DNA of 64,000 bases from CAISKJ01 sp046351555 (GCA_046351555.1 JAXLYI010000006.1:470331-534330), one strand, 5' to 3'. Positions 8,405 through 16,952 are shown, counted from the stretch's first letter. Program-made: numbers and translations. The notes: generated by a model not told the origin, from the sequence alone.

Positions 8405-10117
8405 TCACGGCGACGCCGCCCCGCGCGCGAGGTAGACGCCCGGCCCGCCGGTGCGCGCATCGCTCCACGCGGCCCAGAGCGCGCCGCCGGGGCCGAGCGC
8501 GAGCGCCGCCCGTGTGCCGTGCCAGCGCGTCGGGTCGCGCGACGTGGTGAGCGCGAAGGGCGCGGACGACACCCGCTCGTTGCGCCCGCAACGCCGCGAC
8601 GGGTCGGCCGGGCAGCGCGCGTAGGCCACCGCCCCGACCCCGAAGCGCGCGTCGAGCCACACGAGGTGCGCGTCGCCCGTCGCCGGGTCGGCCGCCAGCC
8701 CCGCGAAGCCGTGCGTCGCGCAGGACTCGGGCTCGTCGTTGACCACCCGGTGCCGCCACGCGTCGCCGTCGCGCCGCGTCGCGAGCACCACGTCCCAGCG
8801 CCCGTGCAGGCCGCCCGTCACGTACGCCACGTGCGTCACCCCCGCGGCCCGCGCCACCCACGGGACGTGCGCCACGGGCGCGTCGGTGTCGCGCGACACG
8901 GGCTCCGCCTCGCCCCACGCGCGCCCGCCGTCGCGCGACGCGCGGAGCCGCACGCGGTTGAGCCGGTCGCCGAGCGCGCTCAGGGGCGACGCGGCGTTCA
9001 CCGCCACCCACGCGGCCTGCACCAGCCCCGCCTCCGGGCCCGCCGCGAGGGCCGCGATCGCCGGGTCGCGCCGCGGCTGCGCGCTGTCGTCGCGGGCCGC
9101 GACCGTGAAGGGCGCACCGAACTCCCCGCCGTCGGCCGCCGCGCGCGCGACGAGGAGCGCGTGGCTCCCGTCGCGCTGGCCGGCCACCGTCGCGACGTAG
9201 ACGACGTCGGCGCCGCCCACGTCGGGCCCCACCGCGAGCGCGGGCGCCTCGCAGGCCAGCGCGCACGACACCGGCGGTAGCACCGAGCGGGCCCGCGGCA
9301 GCGCGTCGGGCGCGCCCGCGGTGTGGCGGAGCGCGTTGCCGGGGATGTCGGGGTTGGTCGCGGCGAAGGCCACGTGCAGGCGGCCGGCGCGGTCGTAGGC
9401 CACCGCGGGCTGGAGCACGTCGGGGAAGTCGTAGTCGTCGAGCGGGAGGAGCGCCGCGGACGCCCCGTCGGCCGGCACGCGCGCGAGCCCGCCGCGCCAG
9501 TAGCCGCGCCCCTCGATGCCCATGAACGCCATCGTGACGCCGCCCGTCGTCGGGTCGACGGCGAGCGACGCCTCGGCCTCGGCCTCGGTGCGCGCCTGAC
9601 CGCGCGTCACCGACAGCCCGTCGCCCGCGGGGAAGGTGGCGTTCGGCAGCGGCGCGAGCGGCGGGGCGACGCCGGCGTCGTCGTCGGAGAAGCACGCGCC
9701 CCCGTCGCGCCGGCCGATCGGCTGGTCGGTGGGAAGGCAACCCGGCAGCGCGCCGGGGCCCCACGCGCGGCACACGTAGCCCTCGGCGAAGCGGCAGTCC
9801 ATGTCGCCCGCGCAGCGGCGGAGGCAGAAGTGGCTCGTCGCGCTGGCGGGGAAGCACACCGTCCCCTCGGGGCACGGCGCGGCGCGGCAGTCGTTGGCGC
9901 AGTAGCCGTTGGGGAAGCCCTCCGCCGCCGTCACGCAGCGCTGCCCGCCGTTGCACCCGCCGACGGGCTCGCCCTGCTCGTTGACGCCGCAGGGCGCGCC
10001 CGTGGCCGTGGGCGCGACGTCGTCAGGGAACTCCCCGAGCGAGGCGTCGTTGAAGGCGACGTGCTCGGCCTCGCACGCGACGGAGAGGAGCGCGACGGCG
10101 AGGGGGAGCTTGTTCAT
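8405..10117 (-). CDS. lipoprotein with Cys-rich N-terminus and BNR/sialidase-like beta-propeller pattern
   Basis: The 570-residue protein begins MNKLPLAVALLSVACEAE, a lipoprotein signal. Residues ~40-135 are rich in paired Cys (GGCNGGQRC, GYCANDCR, FCLRRCAGDMDC), as in many myxobacterial lipoproteins. The rest repeats short blades such as RASRDGGRAWGEAE and TRRDGDAWRHR, and it contains WLDARFG and WAAWSDARTGGPGVY. The xSxDGGxxW pattern is typical of BNR/sialidase-type propellers, but the sialidase arginine triad is not obvious, so I call no activity. Its ATG overlaps the stop of the upstream IgGFc-binding-like gene (ATGA), so the two are translationally coupled. Confidence 0.75.
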   Translation of the reverse strand: MNKLPLAVALLSVACEAEHVAFNDASLGEFPDDVAPTATGAPCGVNEQGEPVGGCNGGQRCVTAAEGFPNGYCANDCRAAPCPEGTVCFPASATSHFCLRRCAGDMDCRFAEGYVCRAWGPGALPGCLPTDQPIGRRDGGACFSDDDAGVAPPLAPLPNATFPAGDGLSVTRGQARTEAEAEASLAVDPTTGGVTMAFMGIEGRGYWRGGLARVPADGASAALLPLDDYDFPDVLQPAVAYDRAGRLHVAFAATNPDIPGNALRHTAGAPDALPRARSVLPPVSCALACEAPALAVGPDVGGADVVYVATVAGQRDGSHALLVARAAADGGEFGAPFTVAARDDSAQPRRDPAIAALAAGPEAGLVQAAWVAVNAASPLSALGDRLNRVRLRASRDGGRAWGEAEPVSRDTDAPVAHVPWVARAAGVTHVAYVTGGLHGRWDVVLATRRDGDAWRHRVVNDEPESCATHGFAGLAADPATGDAHLVWLDARFGVGAVAYARCPADPSRRCGRNERVSSAPFALTTSRDPTRWHGTRAALALGPGGALWAAWSDARTGGPGVYLARGAASP

Positions 10118-11883
10118 TGCGGCGGCGCGATGGGGGCGAGGTCGAGCCCGCCGGGGTAGGTGTACGAGGTGGAGGGGGCGAGGCCCGACACGAGGAGCCC
10201 GAAGCGGATGCCCCGCCGAACGGCCTCGAGCGTGTGCGCGCCGGGCGCGACGCGCAGGTGGTGGACGTCGAAGCCCGCCGCCGTCTCGACGGGCGCGGCG
10301 GTGACGTCGGCGCCGTCGAGGCGGAGGCGCTCGCCCGCGGGGACGGTGGCGATCGCGACGCTGTCGGGGAAGCCCGGCGCGGCGACGAAGCGGTAGCGCC
10401 CGCGGGCCTGCTCCACCGGCGGGAGCATCGCCATGTCGGGGTCGCCCCGCACGTTGAGGAGCGTCGCGGCGTCGTAGCCCGCGCCCACGAGAAACTGCGC
10501 GACGGCCACCGGGGCGGAGGCGGTGACGGCGACGCTCCGGCGGTGTTCGAACTCGACGAAATCGCCCGCGGCGGCGAGGGTGACGGGGGCGTGGACGGCG
10601 GCGGGTTCGAAGGTGACGGAGGTGCCCGGGCGCGTCGCGACGACGCGGAGGACGTCGGGCTCGTCGGCCATGTGGGGCGTGCGGGGCGCGACGTAGCGTC
10701 GGCCGAGGCCCTCGTCGGCGACGAGCTGCTCCTCGAGGTGGTCGCAGGCGAAGCGGTTGTAGGGGACGAGCGCGCAGTCGTGGCCGGCGAAGACGGCGAC
10801 GGGCGCGCTCGCGGTGACGACGCTACCGGTGAGGTCTTCGGTGGGGACGGGCTGGCAGAAGGTGTCGCCGTGGACGGTGTCGGGCTCGGGCCGGGCGCAC
10901 GCCGCCGCGCCCCCGGAGACGAGCTGGAGCGCGTCGCCGCGGCCGAGCGTGCGGGTAACCGTTTCGCCCGGCGCGCCCGCGGGCACGTCGCCACCGGGCA
11001 AGGTGAGCGCGCGGAGCCGGACGCTCACCTCGGTGCCGTCCTCCGTGGCGACGACGGTGACGAATCCCGCCGCGCGCTGCCAGCGCGTCTGGCCCTGCTG
11101 GAGCACGCGCACCGTCGGGCGCGACACCACCGTGTAGCGCCGCCCGAGCGCGGCCACCGGCAAGAGGAGCGAGGCGTCGTTGGTGAACGACCGGCACCGC
11201 GCCTCGTCGCAGCCCTCGGTCGACGCGAAGCCCAGCGGGTTGAACTGGTACGCCGCCACCGGCAGGCTGCTCCGCACGAGGTACGCGCCGCGCCGCGCGA
11301 GGGCGCTCGCGGGCGCCGCCGGGTCGCCTCCCTCGGAGAGCGCGGGCACCCACGGGAGCGTCACCGTGCGCGCGCCCGACGCGGGCACCGTCTCCGCGCG
11401 GGCTGCTGTCAGGCCGCCGCCCTCCACCGTCACCTCCGCCGCCACCGGCCACGGGTTGGCCAGCACCACCGCGAACGGGAACTGCTCGGGCGACTGCCCC
11501 TCCTCCTGCCGCCCGAGGCTCGCGTTGAGCGTCGTCGCCGCGACGAACGCGCACCCCTCGCTGCGCGCCGTCTCCGCCGCCCACGCGCACGGCGCGACGC
11601 ACCGCCCCTCCGCGCAGAGCTCGCCCCGCGCGACGTCGCAGCGCGCCGCCTCGACGCGACCGCCACCATCATCCGCGCACCGGAGCACCGCGCGCCCGTC
11701 GTCCGCGCACGAGAGCTCGCCGGGCGCGCACACGGGGCAGCGGTCGGCGCACGCGTCGGCGTCGTTCGCGTCGACGACGTCGCCCGCGTCCGCGGCGTCG
11801 CCCGGGCCGGCGTCACGCGAGCGCAGCGGGTCGGCGCAGGCGCCGAGGGCGCAGAGCGCGAGCGCGGCGGCGCGGGGGTTCAT
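10114..11883 (-). CDS. lipoprotein with IgGFc-binding-like domain
   Basis: This 589-residue protein begins MNPRAAALALCALGACADP with a good lipobox (LGAC). A Cys-rich stretch (CADRCPVCAPGELSC) precedes a long beta-rich region with FPFAVVLANPWPVAAEVTV, PVAAYQFNPLG, PVAVFAGHDC, CDHLEEQL and PVAVAQFLVG. This repeated PVAvxQF / FAGH / CDHLxEQ pattern is that of the IgGFc-binding protein N-terminal domain (PF17517 type), common in myxobacterial secreted proteins. The role is probably adhesive; ligand unknown. The ATG at 11883 is preferred over the one at 11895 because the latter lies inside a -10-like hexamer (11891-11896). It heads a two-gene unit with the downstream propeller lipoprotein. Confidence 0.8.
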   Translation of the reverse strand: MNPRAAALALCALGACADPLRSRDAGPGDAADAGDVVDANDADACADRCPVCAPGELSCADDGRAVLRCADDGGGRVEAARCDVARGELCAEGRCVAPCAWAAETARSEGCAFVAATTLNASLGRQEEGQSPEQFPFAVVLANPWPVAAEVTVEGGGLTAARAETVPASGARTVTLPWVPALSEGGDPAAPASALARRGAYLVRSSLPVAAYQFNPLGFASTEGCDEARCRSFTNDASLLLPVAALGRRYTVVSRPTVRVLQQGQTRWQRAAGFVTVVATEDGTEVSVRLRALTLPGGDVPAGAPGETVTRTLGRGDALQLVSGGAAACARPEPDTVHGDTFCQPVPTEDLTGSVVTASAPVAVFAGHDCALVPYNRFACDHLEEQLVADEGLGRRYVAPRTPHMADEPDVLRVVATRPGTSVTFEPAAVHAPVTLAAAGDFVEFEHRRSVAVTASAPVAVAQFLVGAGYDAATLLNVRGDPDMAMLPPVEQARGRYRFVAAPGFPDSVAIATVPAGERLRLDGADVTAAPVETAAGFDVHHLRVAPGAHTLEAVRRGIRFGLLVSGLAPSTSYTYPGGLDLAPIAPPQ

Positions 11884-11890
11884 CGCCCCG

Positions 11891-11896
11891 AGCATA
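11891..11896 (-). promoter_or_regulatory. -10-like hexamer TATGCT
   Basis: TATGCT on the minus strand ends 7 nt before the ATG at 11883 and overlaps the alternative ATG at 11895, which argues for the downstream start and a leaderless mRNA. Confidence 0.35.
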
Positions 11897-11918
11897 ACCA
11901 CACCCCGCGGCGGCGCCG

Positions 11919-12470
11919 CTACCGCGCGCGGCGTGCGGGCTCGATGCGGAGGCGCCGGGCGGCCGCGAGGTAGAGCGCGTTGCAGCGGTCGCGGCTCTCG
12001 TTGGCCTCGGTGATGAGCTGGCGCGAGCGCTCGATGATGCCCGCGATGCGGCCGCGCAGCTCGGGGGGCACGCCGCCGTCGCCCGCGGGCATGAGCGAGC
12101 GACCCTCGCGGAGCAGGCGCTCGGCCTCGTGGGTGTCGCGGTAGAGGGTGACGCAGGAGTCGCGCAAGTCGGCGGCGCCAGGGCTGCGCGGGCGCACCTG
12201 CTCGAGGTCGTGGATGCGGGCGGACTCGGCCTCGGGCTCGGCGGCGACGATGACGCCCGACACGCCGCGCACCACCTGGCGGAGCTCGGCCTCGTCGGCG
12301 AGCTCGAGGGGGTCGCGCTCGCGCTCGGGGTCGGCCTCGCCGGCGCGCGAGGTGACGGCCACGGCCACGAGCACGAGGGCCACGACGGTGAGGATGGCCG
12401 CGCCCCAGCGCGGGGCGGCGGGCGCGCGCGGGGGCGGCGGGTCGTCGCTCGAGTCGGTCGCCGAGGCCAT
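11919..12470 (-). CDS. single-span membrane protein of unknown function
   Basis: The 183-residue protein has a short cytoplasmic N-terminus with a Pro run, one membrane span (residues ~23-42, GAAILTVVALVLVAVAVTS) and a periplasmic, mostly helical, highly charged domain. The latter includes ELRQVVRGVSGVIVAAEPE and two Cys (DSCVTLYRD and DRCNALYLAA) that could form a disulfide. I recognise no family. It lies 35 nt upstream of the IgGFc-binding-like lipoprotein on the same strand and may be cotranscribed with it. A TAGGCT hexamer at 12480-12485 lies 9 nt before the ATG and could give a leaderless transcript. Confidence 0.65.
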   Translation of the reverse strand: MASATDSSDDPPPPRAPAAPRWGAAILTVVALVLVAVAVTSRAGEADPERERDPLELADEAELRQVVRGVSGVIVAAEPEAESARIHDLEQVRPRSPGAADLRDSCVTLYRDTHEAERLLREGRSLMPAGDGGVPPELRGRIAGIIERSRQLITEANESRDRCNALYLAAARRLRIEPARRAR

Positions 12471-12479
12471 CGGGCGCGG

Positions 12480-12485
12480 AGCCTA
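12480..12485 (-). promoter_or_regulatory. -10-like hexamer TAGGCT
   Basis: It fits TAnnnT and ends 9 nt before the ATG at 12470; no Shine-Dalgarno sequence lies between. Confidence 0.3.
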
Positions 12486-12521
12486 CCGCGGGGGTGCGCC
12501 GGGGGGAAGTTCTCGGGGACG

Positions 12522-13562
12522 TCAGCGCGCGGTGGCGCCGTAGAAGGTGACCCCGGGGCGCTGCGCGATGCGAACGCCGCGGCCGGTGGCCGGGTCGAGG
12601 CGCAGCACGTCGCCCGTGCAGGTGAGGCCGTAGAGCGTGGCGCCGAAGGCCGCGAGGCCCCACACGCAGCGGAAGCCCACGGGTCCGATGGTGCGCGCGG
12701 CGCCCGCGGCGAGGTCGAACTCCACGAGGTCGTCGAGGGCGTCTGAGCCCGTCCGCGCGGTGACGAGCAGTCGGCCCTGGAGGAAGGCGATGTCGCCGCT
12801 CGCCTCGAGCCCGTCGGGGAAGCGCGCGACGGGCGACGCCGCCCCGGTGACCCGGTCGAGGCGGAAGAGCCCGAAGCGCCCCGCGGCGTAGAGCACCCCG
12901 TCGGGCGCGGCGTCGAGCGCGGTGAGCGGCTGCCCCGTGGCCGCCACGATCGAGGGGAAGTTGGTCGCCGCGTCGAAGCGGTAGAGCGCCCCGTCCACCG
13001 TCACCGCCCAGAGCGACCGGTCGGGGTGGAGCGCGACGTCGGTGAAGGCGCGGATGCGCGCGAGCGGCCGGAGCACGCCCGAGGGGAGCTCGACCTCGTA
13101 GAGCTGGTCGCCGGCGTTGGCGAGGGCGCGCGCGACGCAGCCGCGGGTGAGGTCGCAGCGGTGGCTGATGGGGCAGCGCAGGTCGTCGGCGGCGGAGGCG
13201 CAGCGGCCGGGCTCGTCGCAGCGGTCGACGGTGCACGCCACGCCGTCGTCGCACGCGCGGGGCGCGCCCGCCACGCACCCGAGGCGCGCGTCGCAGCGCT
13301 CGGCGCCGTTGCAGGTGAGGCCGTCGGCGCAGCGGGCGTCGTCGGGCTCGTGGAGGCAGCGGCCCGCCCGCACGTCGCAGCGGTCGCGCGTGCAGGGGAC
13401 GCCGTCGTCGCACGGTGAGCCCGCGACGCACTCGGGCGGCGGCGCGTCGGGCCCGGCGTCGGGCGCAGCGTCGAGCCCCGCGTCGGCCGGCGCGTCGGCG
13501 ACGAGGAGGCCGGTGCGCGCGCCGCACGCGGTGAGGAGGAAGGCGAAAAGGGCGGGGCGCAC
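12522..13562 (-). CDS. lipoprotein with Cys-rich repeats and beta-propeller-like region
   Basis: Starting at GTG (VRPALFAFLLTACGARTG) the 346-residue product has a clear lipobox (LTAC). Residues ~35-125 hold repeats of the myxobacterial type GSPCDDGVPCTRDRCD, LTCNGAERCD and RACDDGVACTVDRCD. Residues ~130-346 contain repeated blades of about 40 residues (LYEVELPSGVLRPLARI, LYRFDAATNFPSIVAATG, LFRLDRVTGAASPVARF), which is the pattern of a beta-propeller. Similar proteins are often misnamed by database transfer; no enzyme signature is visible. It is divergent from the lipoprotein at 13689 across 126 bp. TACACC at 13572-13577 may be its -10. Confidence 0.75.
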   Translation of the reverse strand: MRPALFAFLLTACGARTGLLVADAPADAGLDAAPDAGPDAPPPECVAGSPCDDGVPCTRDRCDVRAGRCLHEPDDARCADGLTCNGAERCDARLGCVAGAPRACDDGVACTVDRCDEPGRCASAADDLRCPISHRCDLTRGCVARALANAGDQLYEVELPSGVLRPLARIRAFTDVALHPDRSLWAVTVDGALYRFDAATNFPSIVAATGQPLTALDAAPDGVLYAAGRFGLFRLDRVTGAASPVARFPDGLEASGDIAFLQGRLLVTARTGSDALDDLVEFDLAAGAARTIGPVGFRCVWGLAAFGATLYGLTCTGDVLRLDPATGRGVRIAQRPGVTFYGATAR

Positions 13563-13688
13563 GGCGCCGCGGGTGTACCCTTCGAAACGTCCGGCGGGAA
13601 GGGTGACCGTCGCGTGGGGTTCGTGGTAGGGGTCTCGTCGTGCGGCGCGGAGAGTTCGCCTGCGCGTGAGAGAGGCACCAGAACTTTC

Positions 13689-14714
13689 ATGATGAAGACG
13701 CGTTTCCTTTTCGGGTTCATCCTCGCCGCCGCCTGCATCTCGCGGGGCGACCCGGGCCCGACGCCCACCACCGACGTCCCCGCGGGGATGGACCTCCCGC
13801 CCATCGGCGACGTGCCCCCCGGCGTCGACATCCCCAACGAGCGCCCGCCGTGCTCGCCGACGATGCGCGCCGAGGGCTCGGGCTCCACCTGCTCCGACGG
13901 CGTCGACAACGACTGCGACGGCTTCGCCGACTGCGACGACTTCAGCTGTCGCACCTGCGCCAACCCGCGCTGCCTCACCAACAACCAGGTGATGCTCGGG
14001 CGCGACGCGGGCACGTGCACCTGCATGGCCGCGGCGGAGGACACCACGGCGTCGTGCTCCGACGGGCTCGACAACGACTGCGACGGCTTCACCGACTGCC
14101 AGGACTTCTCCTGCGTGTCGTGCAGCGTGACGGTGTGCCAGGCCGACGGCGGCATCCAGCGCGGCGACGCGGGCTTCTGCCAGTGCCGCGCGCCGACCGA
14201 GAACACCAACGCCACCTGCGGCAACGGGCAGGACGACGACTGCAACGGCTTCACGGACTGCAACGACTTCTCCTGCTCGCGCGCCGACGCGGGCACCGTC
14301 ACCGTGTGCGACGCGGGCACGACCCCGCGCGACGCCGGCCCCTGCACCCGCACCGGCGCCGAGAACACCGCGGCCGCCTGCGGCGACGGCCAGGACAACG
14401 ACTGCGACGGCTTCACCGACTGCATGGACTTCGACTGCCGCAACTGCAACGTGCCGAGCTGCTTCCGCAACGGCGGCGTGCAGCTCCGCGACGGCGGCGT
14501 GTGCATGTGCACCGGCATGGAGAACACCACCGCCGCCTGCTCCAACCGCCAGGACGACGACTGCGACGGCTTCGTCGACTGCGCGGACTTCGACTGCACC
14601 CGCGCCGACGCCGGCCAGGTGACCTCCTGCGACGCCTTCGTCCCGTCCGACGCGTCCTCCGACACCGGCGGCGCCACCGACGCGGGCTCGGGCGCCGACG
14701 CGGCCGCCGACTGA
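13689..14714 (+). CDS. lipoprotein with five DNDCDG-type Cys-rich repeats
   Basis: The 341-residue protein begins MMKTRFLFGFILAAACIS, a lipoprotein signal. After a Pro/Asp linker it has five repeats of about 60 residues, each centred on a CxDGxDNDCDGFxDCxDFxC-type core, for example CSDGVDNDCDGFADCDDFSC and CGDGQDNDCDGFTDCMDFDC. The acidic DNDCDG core resembles the putative metal-binding motif of MopE-type proteins (PF11617), but the second half (FxDCxDFxC) is more Cys-rich than MopE. The C-terminus is Asp/Ser/Gly-rich with no anchor. A role in calcium or metal binding at the surface is inference. Confidence 0.8.
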   Translation: MMKTRFLFGFILAAACISRGDPGPTPTTDVPAGMDLPPIGDVPPGVDIPNERPPCSPTMRAEGSGSTCSDGVDNDCDGFADCDDFSCRTCANPRCLTNNQVMLGRDAGTCTCMAAAEDTTASCSDGLDNDCDGFTDCQDFSCVSCSVTVCQADGGIQRGDAGFCQCRAPTENTNATCGNGQDDDCNGFTDCNDFSCSRADAGTVTVCDAGTTPRDAGPCTRTGAENTAAACGDGQDNDCDGFTDCMDFDCRNCNVPSCFRNGGVQLRDGGVCMCTGMENTTAACSNRQDDDCDGFVDCADFDCTRADAGQVTSCDAFVPSDASSDTGGATDAGSGADAAAD

Positions 14715-14725
14715 CCTCCCCCTCC

Positions 14726-14762
14726 GCGCCCGCGCCACCCCCACCTCCCCCGGCGCGGGCGC
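14726..14762. terminator. GC-rich hairpin between convergent genes
   Basis: An 11-bp perfect inverted repeat (GCGCCCGCGCC / GGCGCGGGCGC) with a 15-nt C-rich loop lies between the ends of the genes at 13689 and 14789. It lacks a long U-tract but is well placed as a bidirectional terminator. Confidence 0.55.
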
Positions 14763-14788
14763 CACCCCCTCCCCTGTTCTTCGGTCCC

Positions 14789-15910
14789 CTACGCGCGCTC
14801 GACGCGGCCGTCGATGTGGCGCGCGAAGCGCCCCTCGGCGCGCGCGTGGGTGGGGTCGTCCACCGGCCAGGGCCAGCCCCCGAAGCGGGTCCGCTGGTAG
14901 TCGAGGAAGGCCTGGCGGATCTCGTCGCGGGTGTTCATCACGAAGGGCCCGTGCTGCACGACGGGCTCGCCGATGGGCCGCCCCTGGAGCACCAGGAACT
15001 CCCCCGCGTCGGGCCCGTTGACGATCGTCGCGGCCCGGTCGGCGTGGAGGGTGACGGCCTGCCGCGCGGGGATCGCCCGTTCGCCCACCGTCGCCTGCGA
15101 CCCGCGGAAGAAGTAGAGCGTGCGGTTGCTGCCGCGCGCCGCGGGCGGGAGCGTGAAGCGCGCGCCGGGCTCCATGGCGATCGTCCAGATGGCCACGTCG
15201 CTCTCGGGGCGCGAGGCCCACGAGTGGGGCGGCGGCGCGAGGGGCTGCGCGTCGCCCAGGCGGCCCGCCACGACGGTGACCTCGGTGCGGCGCCCGGCCT
15301 CGTCGCGGGCGGCGTGCTTCGGCACGCGGTCGGCCCAGAACATCGTGAAATGCGGGTCGACCATCTTGTCGGCGCGCGGGAGGTTGAGCCAGAGCTGGAA
15401 GAGCTCGAGCGGGTTCTCCTCCGCCGTCGACACGAGGGGGAACATCTCCGCGTGTACGATCCCCTTGCCGGCCGTCAACCACTGGACGTCCCCGCCGCCG
15501 TAGCGCGCGGTGGCGCCGAGCGAGTCGGAGTGGTCGACGAGGCCGCGGCGCGTGACGGTGACGGTCTCGAAGCCGCGGTGCGGGTGCTGCGGGAAGCCGG
15601 GCACCACCTGGCCGTGGTACATGTTCCAGCCGTCCTTGCCGCCGAAGTCGGCGCCCATGTCGCGGCCGGCGAGGGAGGCCGCGGGGCCCATCCGCGCGTC
15701 GCCGCGGGGGTAGGCGTCGTGGTGGTGGACGCAGAAGAGAAACGGGTCGGGCGTCTGCCAGGGGAAGGAGAGCGGCTCGACGCGCTGGACGACGGGTTCG
15801 TTCATGGGGGCCTCACGTGGGGGGAGGGCGTTGACGGTGGCGGCGGTCCGCTCGCACGCGGCGGCCACCGGGGCGGCGGCGATCGCGCCGAGGAGGGTGC
15901 GACGTTCCAT
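14789..15910 (-). CDS. pirin-family bicupin with Tat/lipoprotein-type N-terminus
   Basis: The 373-residue protein is a pirin: FPQHPHRGFETVT and the downstream LTAGKGIVHAEM are the metal-binding His motifs of the N-terminal cupin, and DEIRQAFLDYQRTRFGGWPW is the usual pirin tail. Pirins are Fe-binding cupins, some with quercetinase-like activity. Unusually, the start MERRTLLGAIAAAPVAAACE has twin arginines and a lipobox-like AAAC, so this pirin may be exported folded by Tat and lipidated. A TACGAT hexamer 7 nt before this ATG supports that start. A shorter cytoplasmic form would begin at MNEPVVQRVEPL (Met near 15805). Confidence 0.85.
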   Translation of the reverse strand: MERRTLLGAIAAAPVAAACERTAATVNALPPREAPMNEPVVQRVEPLSFPWQTPDPFLFCVHHHDAYPRGDARMGPAASLAGRDMGADFGGKDGWNMYHGQVVPGFPQHPHRGFETVTVTRRGLVDHSDSLGATARYGGGDVQWLTAGKGIVHAEMFPLVSTAEENPLELFQLWLNLPRADKMVDPHFTMFWADRVPKHAARDEAGRRTEVTVVAGRLGDAQPLAPPPHSWASRPESDVAIWTIAMEPGARFTLPPAARGSNRTLYFFRGSQATVGERAIPARQAVTLHADRAATIVNGPDAGEFLVLQGRPIGEPVVQHGPFVMNTRDEIRQAFLDYQRTRFGGWPWPVDDPTHARAEGRFARHIDGRVERA

Positions 15911-15917
15911 GGCGGCG

Positions 15918-15923
15918 ATCGTA
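15918..15923 (-). promoter_or_regulatory. -10-like hexamer TACGAT upstream of pirin
   Basis: TACGAT ends 7 nt before the ATG at 15910, so it supports the long, signal-bearing start of the pirin. Confidence 0.35.
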
Positions 15924-15991
15924 AGGCGCCCGACGGGGGTCACAACCGACGCGGCGCGCAACGCCCCGTTGCAGCCGCCGGGGGTGCGCGC

Positions 15992-16020
15992 TTGACAGTC
16001 CGGTCCCTCCCGCGTGTCAT
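15992..16020 (+). promoter_or_regulatory. sigma70-like promoter, TTGACA-N17-TGTCAT
   Basis: A perfect -35 TTGACA (15992-15997) is followed after 17 nt by TGTCAT (16015-16020). Transcription would start near 16027, which excludes the in-frame GTG at 16014 as start codon of the next gene. Confidence 0.55.
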
Positions 16021-16064
16021 CGCCCGCGATGGCTTCCTCACCCGAACGCCCGCCCCCGCGCGGG

Positions 16065-16469
16065 ATGACCCCCCTCCCCGCGACGCCGCCGCTCGTGCGC
16101 CGCGCCGCCCTCGCGGTCGCGCTCGCCGCGCTCGGCTGCTCCGACCCGGCGCCGAACCCCGCGCCCGACGCGACGCCCGACGCGACCCCCGACGCGACCC
16201 CCGACGTCGCGCCCGACCTCATCACCCCGATGCCCGCGCCCCTCGACGGCGGCCCCGACGTCATCCCCCCGATGCCGCCCCCGATGCCCCCGCCCATGCC
16301 CCCGCCCCTCGACGGCGGCGGCCCCGACGTCACCCCGATGCCCGCGCCCGACGTCATCCCCCCGATGCCGCCGCCGATGCCGCCGCCGATGCCCCCGCCG
16401 CCCGACGCGGGTGCGCCGCCCGACGCGATCCCCCCGATGCCCCCGCCGCCGCCCGACGGCGGCTTCTGA
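16065..16469 (+). CDS. low-complexity Pro/Met/Asp-rich lipoprotein
   Basis: From the ATG at 16065 the 134-residue product is MTPLPATPPLVRRAALAVAL followed by AALGCSDPAP, a lipoprotein signal with lipobox ALGC. Everything after the Cys is low complexity: DATPDATPDATPD, then blocks of PMPPPMPPPMPPP alternating with LDGGGPDV. There is no folded domain, so the protein looks like a surface-tethered extended rod or a spacer that lost its domain. An alternative ATG at 16029 adds 12 residues and would be nearly leaderless from the promoter at 15992. It is exactly convergent with the Gre-like gene (0 nt gap). Confidence 0.6.
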   Translation: MTPLPATPPLVRRAALAVALAALGCSDPAPNPAPDATPDATPDATPDVAPDLITPMPAPLDGGPDVIPPMPPPMPPPMPPPLDGGGPDVTPMPAPDVIPPMPPPMPPPMPPPPDAGAPPDAIPPMPPPPPDGGF

Positions 16470-16952
16470 TCACCACACCGCGCAAACGGTGTAGCCCACC
16501 AACACCGGCCCCCGCGGCACCTCGACGTCGTCGCCCTCGACGCGGCCGACGAGCGCCCCGCCGAGCGGCGACGTCACCGACACCGCGCGCACGCCCCCGG
16601 GCAGCGTCGCCCCGCCGCCGCGCTCGACGAGCAGCACCCGGGTCACGGCGCCGTGCTCGTCCTCGAGGGAGACGCACGCGCCCACGCCGGCGGGCTCACC
16701 GCGCCGGTCGTCGACGCGCATCGCGAGCACGGCCTCGAGGCTCGCCCGCAACTCGGCGACGCGCACGGCCTGGCCGCGGGCGAGGTACGACTGCTCGAGC
16801 GCGCGGGTGTCCTTGTCGTTCTCGGGGCGCGACTCCTCGTGGGTGGCGCCGGCGACGGCGCTGCGCCACGCGGCCTCGGTCGCTTCGAGCTCGGCGCGGA
16901 GCGAGGCGGCGAGGGCGTCGCGCAGGGCCTCCTTGGTGGGGTGCGTGCTCAT
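16470..16952 (-). CDS. GreA/GreB-like transcription factor
   Basis: The 160-residue protein has an N-terminal helical region with ATHEESRPENDKDTRALEQS followed by YLARGQAVRVAELRASLEAV. It ends in an FKBP-like domain, with SVTSPLGGALVGRVEGDDVE. This layout matches a GreA/GreB-related family with a conserved THEExxxENxxDTR motif, distinct from canonical GreA whose coiled-coil tip rescues backtracked RNA polymerase. Binding to the polymerase secondary channel is plausible but its effect cannot be read from sequence. ATG chosen at the start of MSTHPTKEALRDAL; a TACCAA hexamer lies 9 nt upstream. Confidence 0.75.
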   Translation of the reverse strand: MSTHPTKEALRDALAASLRAELEATEAAWRSAVAGATHEESRPENDKDTRALEQSYLARGQAVRVAELRASLEAVLAMRVDDRRGEPAGVGACVSLEDEHGAVTRVLLVERGGGATLPGGVRAVSVTSPLGGALVGRVEGDDVEVPRGPVLVGYTVCAVW

